Shown: one piece after another, positions 60,424-64,000 of the stretch
Layout: every line of letters starts with the position of its first letter
Numbering within the stretch: the first letter of the stretch is position 1
Assembly: GCA_963169105.1 (NCBI GenBank)
Contig: OY720637.1
Span: 30,623,925-30,687,924, forward strand
Reading direction: 5' to 3'
DNA: 64,000 nucleotides
Source of the DNA: Ceriagrion tenellum
Lineage: Eukaryota; Arthropoda; Insecta; Odonata; Coenagrionidae
Program-made: the position numbers and the translations under genes
Notes under the pieces: model-generated
The model's input: only the letters and a program-made list of their open reading frames with translations
Databases searched by the model: none
What the model was told of the DNA's origin: nothing

Positions 60424-60991
60424 GAGCTGATAAAAGAATTAGAGCGTGTGCAAAGGAGATCCGCTAGGTTTGTTAAAGGCCGTTATGATAATTGTATAAG
60501 TGTTACGAGTTTAATAGAAGAACTCGGATGGGAATTACTATCAGAACGCAGGTTAAAATTTAGGTTAAACCTTTTAAGTAAATTCGAAACCCATTTGTTC
60601 ACAGATGACGTTAGATATATATTGAGAACCCCTGCGCATTATGCTAGGTTTGATCAGATTAACAAGATTAGAGAGATAGATTGTCGTACTGATAGATTTA
60701 AAATGTCATTTTCCCTGCGTGCTATAAGAGAGAACAATAGGCAGCGTAGCAAAGGGATAGGTAGGTGAAATATAGTTAGAGTAGTCTGTAGTGCATGATG
60801 CATGTAATAACAACCAATAATCCCTTTCTTATTATGTAGATACTAACCACCTAGCTGCATGTGACCCTGTTCTCTAGCATGCCTCCCTTAAATATCCTAC
60901 TTGCATGGCTATAGTGCATGTTTGGTGATCTTCACCCCCTGCCACACACCCTCGTGGTGGCTCGCAGGGTACTACGTAGATGTAGATGTAG
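60424..60991 (+). mobile_element. CR1/Jockey-type LINE 3' end, divergent subfamily
   Basis: The frame from 60424 reads ELIKELERVQRRSARFVKGR, then LIEELGWELLSERRLKFRLN, and ends IDCRTDRFKMSFSLRAIREN and QRSKGIGR before TGA. It is collinear with the reverse-transcriptase C-terminus of the 12-kb copy but clearly diverged at protein level. The frame is intact over about 115 codons. A 3' UTR of about 170 bp follows, then the stem-loop CCCTGCCAC ... GTGGCTCGCAGGG (60937-60970) and the tail GTAGATGTAGATGTAG (to 60991). The 5' part is missing at about 60424. Confidence 0.88.
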
Positions 60992-61009
60992 TCCTGACTG
61001 ATTTTGGCC

Positions 61010-61136
61010 TGCGCCTGGCATTCCGGGAGAACGTGCGCAGTTCTGTTTTCAGCGTGGATGAGGGCTTCCTGCCTCGTGTGGAATCACCCCGTGCCACACA
61101 CCCTAATGGTGGCCTGCACGGTATTTCGTAGATGCT
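61010..61136 (+). mobile_element. LINE 3' end fragment, no coding part
   Basis: The sequence GTGTGGAATCACCCCGTGCC, ACACACCCTAATGGTGGCC and a CGTAGATGC tail follow the same layout as the neighbouring copy. The segment 61010-61080 would be 3' UTR. A related GGTGTGGAAGCACCACCTGC occurs in the 37-kb copy, so the two share a 3' UTR variant. Confidence 0.65.
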
Positions 61137-61318
61137 TAGTACTTTTCCACAGTTATTTAAAGAGTATTACGCGTTTCGCAGCTTGCTACATAGATAAAAG
61201 ATATTTAGCTCCCTATCATTTAATAATGAATATTACAGAAACAACACGAATTAGCGTGAAGTAATATATTTGTAATAGTTTAATTTGCGACCACGAAATT
61301 TGGTAAACTGGTCACAGG

Positions 61319-61388
61319 TAAGTGAGCGGAAATACCTGAAGATTTATCTTTAGTAAGTGAGCGGGAATACTCTTTACAGACTTATCAC
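61319..61388 (+). repeat. 35-bp tandem duplication
   Basis: TAAGTGAGCGGAAATAC at 61319 recurs as TAAGTGAGCGGGAATAC at 61354. The second halves of the units are less alike. The repeat sits between two LINE 3'-end fragments. Confidence 0.6.
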
Positions 61389-61431
61389 TTAGCAGGAAGA
61401 TGTTTATCCCTTACATTTTTACACAGCTGGT

Positions 61432-61478
61432 GCCCAAAACACCCCCTGCCACACGCCCGTGCGGTAGTTTGCGGCCTA
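61432..61478 (+). mobile_element. LINE 3'-terminal stem-loop fragment
   Basis: CACCCCCTGCCACACGCCCG is followed by TGCGGTAGTTTGCGG, the terminal stem-loop of the LINE family with a damaged second arm. No tail of TAGATG type is evident. It is joined within 20 bp to an oppositely oriented reverse-transcriptase relic. Confidence 0.55.
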
Positions 61479-61494
61479 TACTGAGGGGAGTTTT

Positions 61495-61655
61495 TCCTTT
61501 TCCAGAAGTCCATAACAGCACATTTTTTCAAATTTATATTCTAGTTGCCACGCGTCGCACCACGTTTGAATTGTCTTGAGGTCCTTCGTTAACGCTTCCT
61601 TATCATTATCGCCTCGAATTTCCCTGTTCACTACGGAATCGGCTGTAGATTGGGT
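61495..61655 (-). mobile_element. LINE reverse-transcriptase catalytic-region relic
   Basis: On the minus strand, 61643 downward reads ADSVVNREIRGDNDKEALTK, then DLKTIQTWCDAWQLEYKFEK. This is the region around the second catalytic aspartates of LINE reverse transcriptases. The canonical FADD is degraded (ADS at 61635-61643, preceded by a threonine instead of phenylalanine), and the following DLxxIxxWcxxWqlxxnxxKC segment is well kept. The copy is dead and very short. It probably derives from the same LINE class as the neighbouring 3' ends, but that cannot be tested within the window. Confidence 0.8.
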
Positions 61656-62264
61656 CGTTGTGGAGCGAAAGGATTCTGCAGGCCGTGATAGAGAGGAGGT
61701 TGTTGGCTGAGCGGGAAGAGAGTACCTACAAAGGTAATAAACTTCATGTACGAGATTGAGAGATTTAGGACGTGTGCCAAGGCGAAGAATTAAATCGAGT
61801 ACTGGGGTAGCGAAACTTTGAGGTAATCTTTGGCGAATATAATCACGTCAGAGTGGGAGAATAGAAAATATACAAGACAGGTGGCACAAATCAATCGAGG
61901 ATCTTTATAGGAGTCACTACAAGGTCTGCCCTCTCGTCAATACCAGATCCACCCGCTCAGACCTCAAAATCTCCATTGGCAGATGACGCCAAGCTTGTCG
62001 TGCTCATTGTAGATAGGGGCCTGCGCCTGGAAAAGTCTGGGGAATTTTTACTCTCTTTTGGCCGACTTTAACCGGAAGATGATAATCCTAGGAATAATCA
62101 TATTGAAATGTTGTCACTCGAATTCTCATTTAAGAAAATTTCGATTTCAAAATCTATACCTTTCAGGTTTTTCGAAATAAATCTAAAGCTAAAAGTCTAT
62201 ACCATTAAATAATAATAAAAAAACACCGTATTAAATGTATACTTTTTATGAGTCTAATATCGAA

Positions 62265-62535
62265 ATATTGGATTGGATGTTTTGGGAGGCGACCGACAAC
62301 TAAGGTCATTTGCTCCATTTAAAGAGCGAAAAAAAATACGTAAGGGAGGAAAGGTGGAGTGAAACCCGGCGCCGGCATTAGTCTGCTCTTAACGAAAGGC
62401 GCCAAGGGGACCACGGTTTAACGTCTTATCCGACAGACGGAGTACTGCAGTTGAAGTGCCCTCCTCTCAAAAAGAAGAAGAATATCCTCCTCGGCTGGGA
62501 TTTGAACCCTTGAGATCTTCGCCTAGAACTGGGAA
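62265..62535 (-). mobile_element. tRNA-derived SINE, near full length
   Basis: The right end holds a minus-strand B-box, AAGGGTTCAAATCCCAGCC (about 62494-62512). Leftward, the body contains ACGTTAAACCGTGGTCCCCT and ends in a GGTCGCCTCCCAAAACATCC segment, when read on minus. The arrangement (tRNA head; GGGGACCACGGTTTAACGTC on plus; then a GGCGACCGACAACTAAGGTC end) resembles SINE families I know from several insects. Family identity is from memory and not verified. No clear poly-A or target duplication was identified. Confidence 0.55.
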
Positions 62536-64000
62536 AACGATGATCTACATACATCAGGAAGAGGTTCGAAAATTCTATATGAATTCATCGACATTAATGC
62601 ATACATATGGCGTCTTTGAGGAGGGAAGGGGTAGGGTAGTGCCCGCACTCTTTGAGCTTTGGACGTAAATTACAAGATTGCTTATAGATTACCGATGCCA
62701 TTAACAATACAACATCTTTTTATTGGTAACGTTAACGTTAAATGATACCGACCAAGATTTCGACTGTTTATCTTATTAAAGTAACATAACCTCTTCAGTC
62801 ATCTCCGCTCAACTACATACAAAAGATTCACTGAATTTCGTACAGTCGTAATTAATAAAAAAGTAAAAATATACAACTTTACGCTAAGTCATGATGTTTC
62901 TGTAATCTTCATTATTCATTATTAGGAGAGAAAAATCTTTTACCAAGAATGAACAGCTTTTTCCGTAATGGGCTATTTTTAGGCCTCGAAAATGACGAGC
63001 AGGTTTGAAGAATAAGGTCAGTAACCATAAACATCAAACAAAGACGCCGTTAAATCGATTTCAACAGCAAGATTGGATGCATTGTAGTATTAAACGCGGG
63101 ACATACACTTTTGACTGTAAAATAATGCAGTTTCATTTACGATGAAGAAATAAAGGAGTGATTCAGCAACAACATTGTTTCCAATAGAATAAAATTGAAA
63201 ACAATCCTGTTGTTTCGCAACTTTTTCTTTTTTAGTGGGACAACAAAATTATCGCTTGCTGTTCAAAATGCGCAGTTCATGAGGGCATTTCCGTTTCTTT
63301 ATCGCACTTGTCCTTTGTTTCTCGTTCTTCGATAGGAACGAATTTAGATTAATTCCTTCTCTGATGGTCAGTTGCAGGAACGACACATGTGTATTTTATA
63401 CTGTTATGGGACCCATGAGCCTTGGCAACCATTCAACACGTGTTGCAGAAACATTCGATAAATTTTTATTGGTTTCACAACTTATGGCATGGAGTTATGA
63501 GTTCCATAAGTGGCCAAGATGGCGGATGCGCAATGAACCGTTTGGGGACTTGATTACTTGATAAAAGAGTTGTTTTGAGATAAATCACCAATTTGCTTAC
63601 TCTTTCAGACTGATTATTATATGCAGTAGCAGTTATTCATCGGCTAAACTTTAATACATTTTATCCGGCGGTATAAGATAAAATCAAATATTAGAAGCGA
63701 TTAACTATTGGTTGACTATGTAACTAGTAGATGTGTTCCAGCAACCCGAATATTTTTATGAGGCCTATAACATCATGTATCGCGTAATTTTTGATTCAAT
63801 AACTAAATGTTTTTGCAATCGGCCATTAGTCGCGCATTATATCTCATATGAATGGAGAATGAGTGCAATGAACGCAGCTTTGCGCCCATAAATACTTAGC
63901 GTGATCTGGTATTATTTTCTCTGCCGACATAACATTCCTACAGGCATTTTAAACGTACGTGGATATTCCTTGAGAGTCCAATGATTTTTTTAACCGCAGT
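62536..64000. other. AT-rich non-coding stretch, nothing recognised
   Basis: Low-GC DNA without a recognisable exon. An imperfect inverted repeat at about 63166-63216 (CAACAACATTGTTTCCAAT against ATTGAAAACAATCCTGTTG) could be a small hairpin or an element end. The 65-codon plus frame at 63.36-63.56 kb has no recognisable feature. Confidence 0.5.

Noticed and set aside
1..64000. CRISPR arrays, bacterial operons, phage or defence systems
   Set aside because: No regularly spaced repeats, no ribosome-binding-site-led gene chains and no such protein families were seen. The window is eukaryotic.

Overview
This window looks like intergenic and intronic DNA from a large, gene-poor arthropod genome, most likely an insect. 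The order cannot be told from the sequence alone. The evidence is decayed non-LTR retrotransposon ends, tRNA-derived SINE-like segments, small terminal-inverted-repeat (MITE-like) elements, short tandem duplications, no bacterial-style gene packing, and AT-rich DNA with abundant CpG. Nearly all long open frames sit in CpG-rich, low-complexity or antisense contexts and look like chance. No rRNA, intact tRNA, CRISPR, phage or bacterial element was seen.

Layout. 1-9 kb: plain non-coding DNA with a 99-bp tandem duplication at 5.86 kb. 9.0 kb: relic of a LINE reverse-transcriptase C-terminus. 11.9-12.4 kb: 3' end of a CR1/Jockey-type LINE on the minus strand. 12.5-37 kb: mostly unrecognised, with G-rich tracts (16.3, 23.1, 29.1, 29.9 kb), a pair of 221-bp direct repeats (23.7 and 24.5 kb), a minisatellite (25.3 kb) and a 25-bp tandem repeat (27.3 kb). 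37.1-37.6 kb: second copy of the 12-kb LINE family. 44.8 kb: a 193-bp MITE candidate.

45.5-48.4 kb is the only part that looks like a gene. CpG drops sharply, and plus-strand frames with coding-like codon pattern are bounded by plausible splice sites, two of them with CTAAT branch-point motifs. The product was not recognised, one exon does not fit in phase, and minus-strand signals (an AATAAA and good splice-like sites) leave the strand open. A MITE-like element lies in the putative upstream intron.

50-62.5 kb is a graveyard of repeats: at least six further copies or fragments of the LINE 3' end, defined by a conserved terminal stem-loop followed by TAGATG-type repeats; tRNA-like SINE heads at 54.2, 56.8, 58.0 and 62.5 kb; a second LINE type at 59.1 kb; and a long polypurine tract at 54.8-55.3 kb. 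The last 1.5 kb is AT-rich and unrecognised.

No clearly undescribed biological system was found. The best leads are the CpG-poor exon block and the LINE family with its 3' stem-loop.
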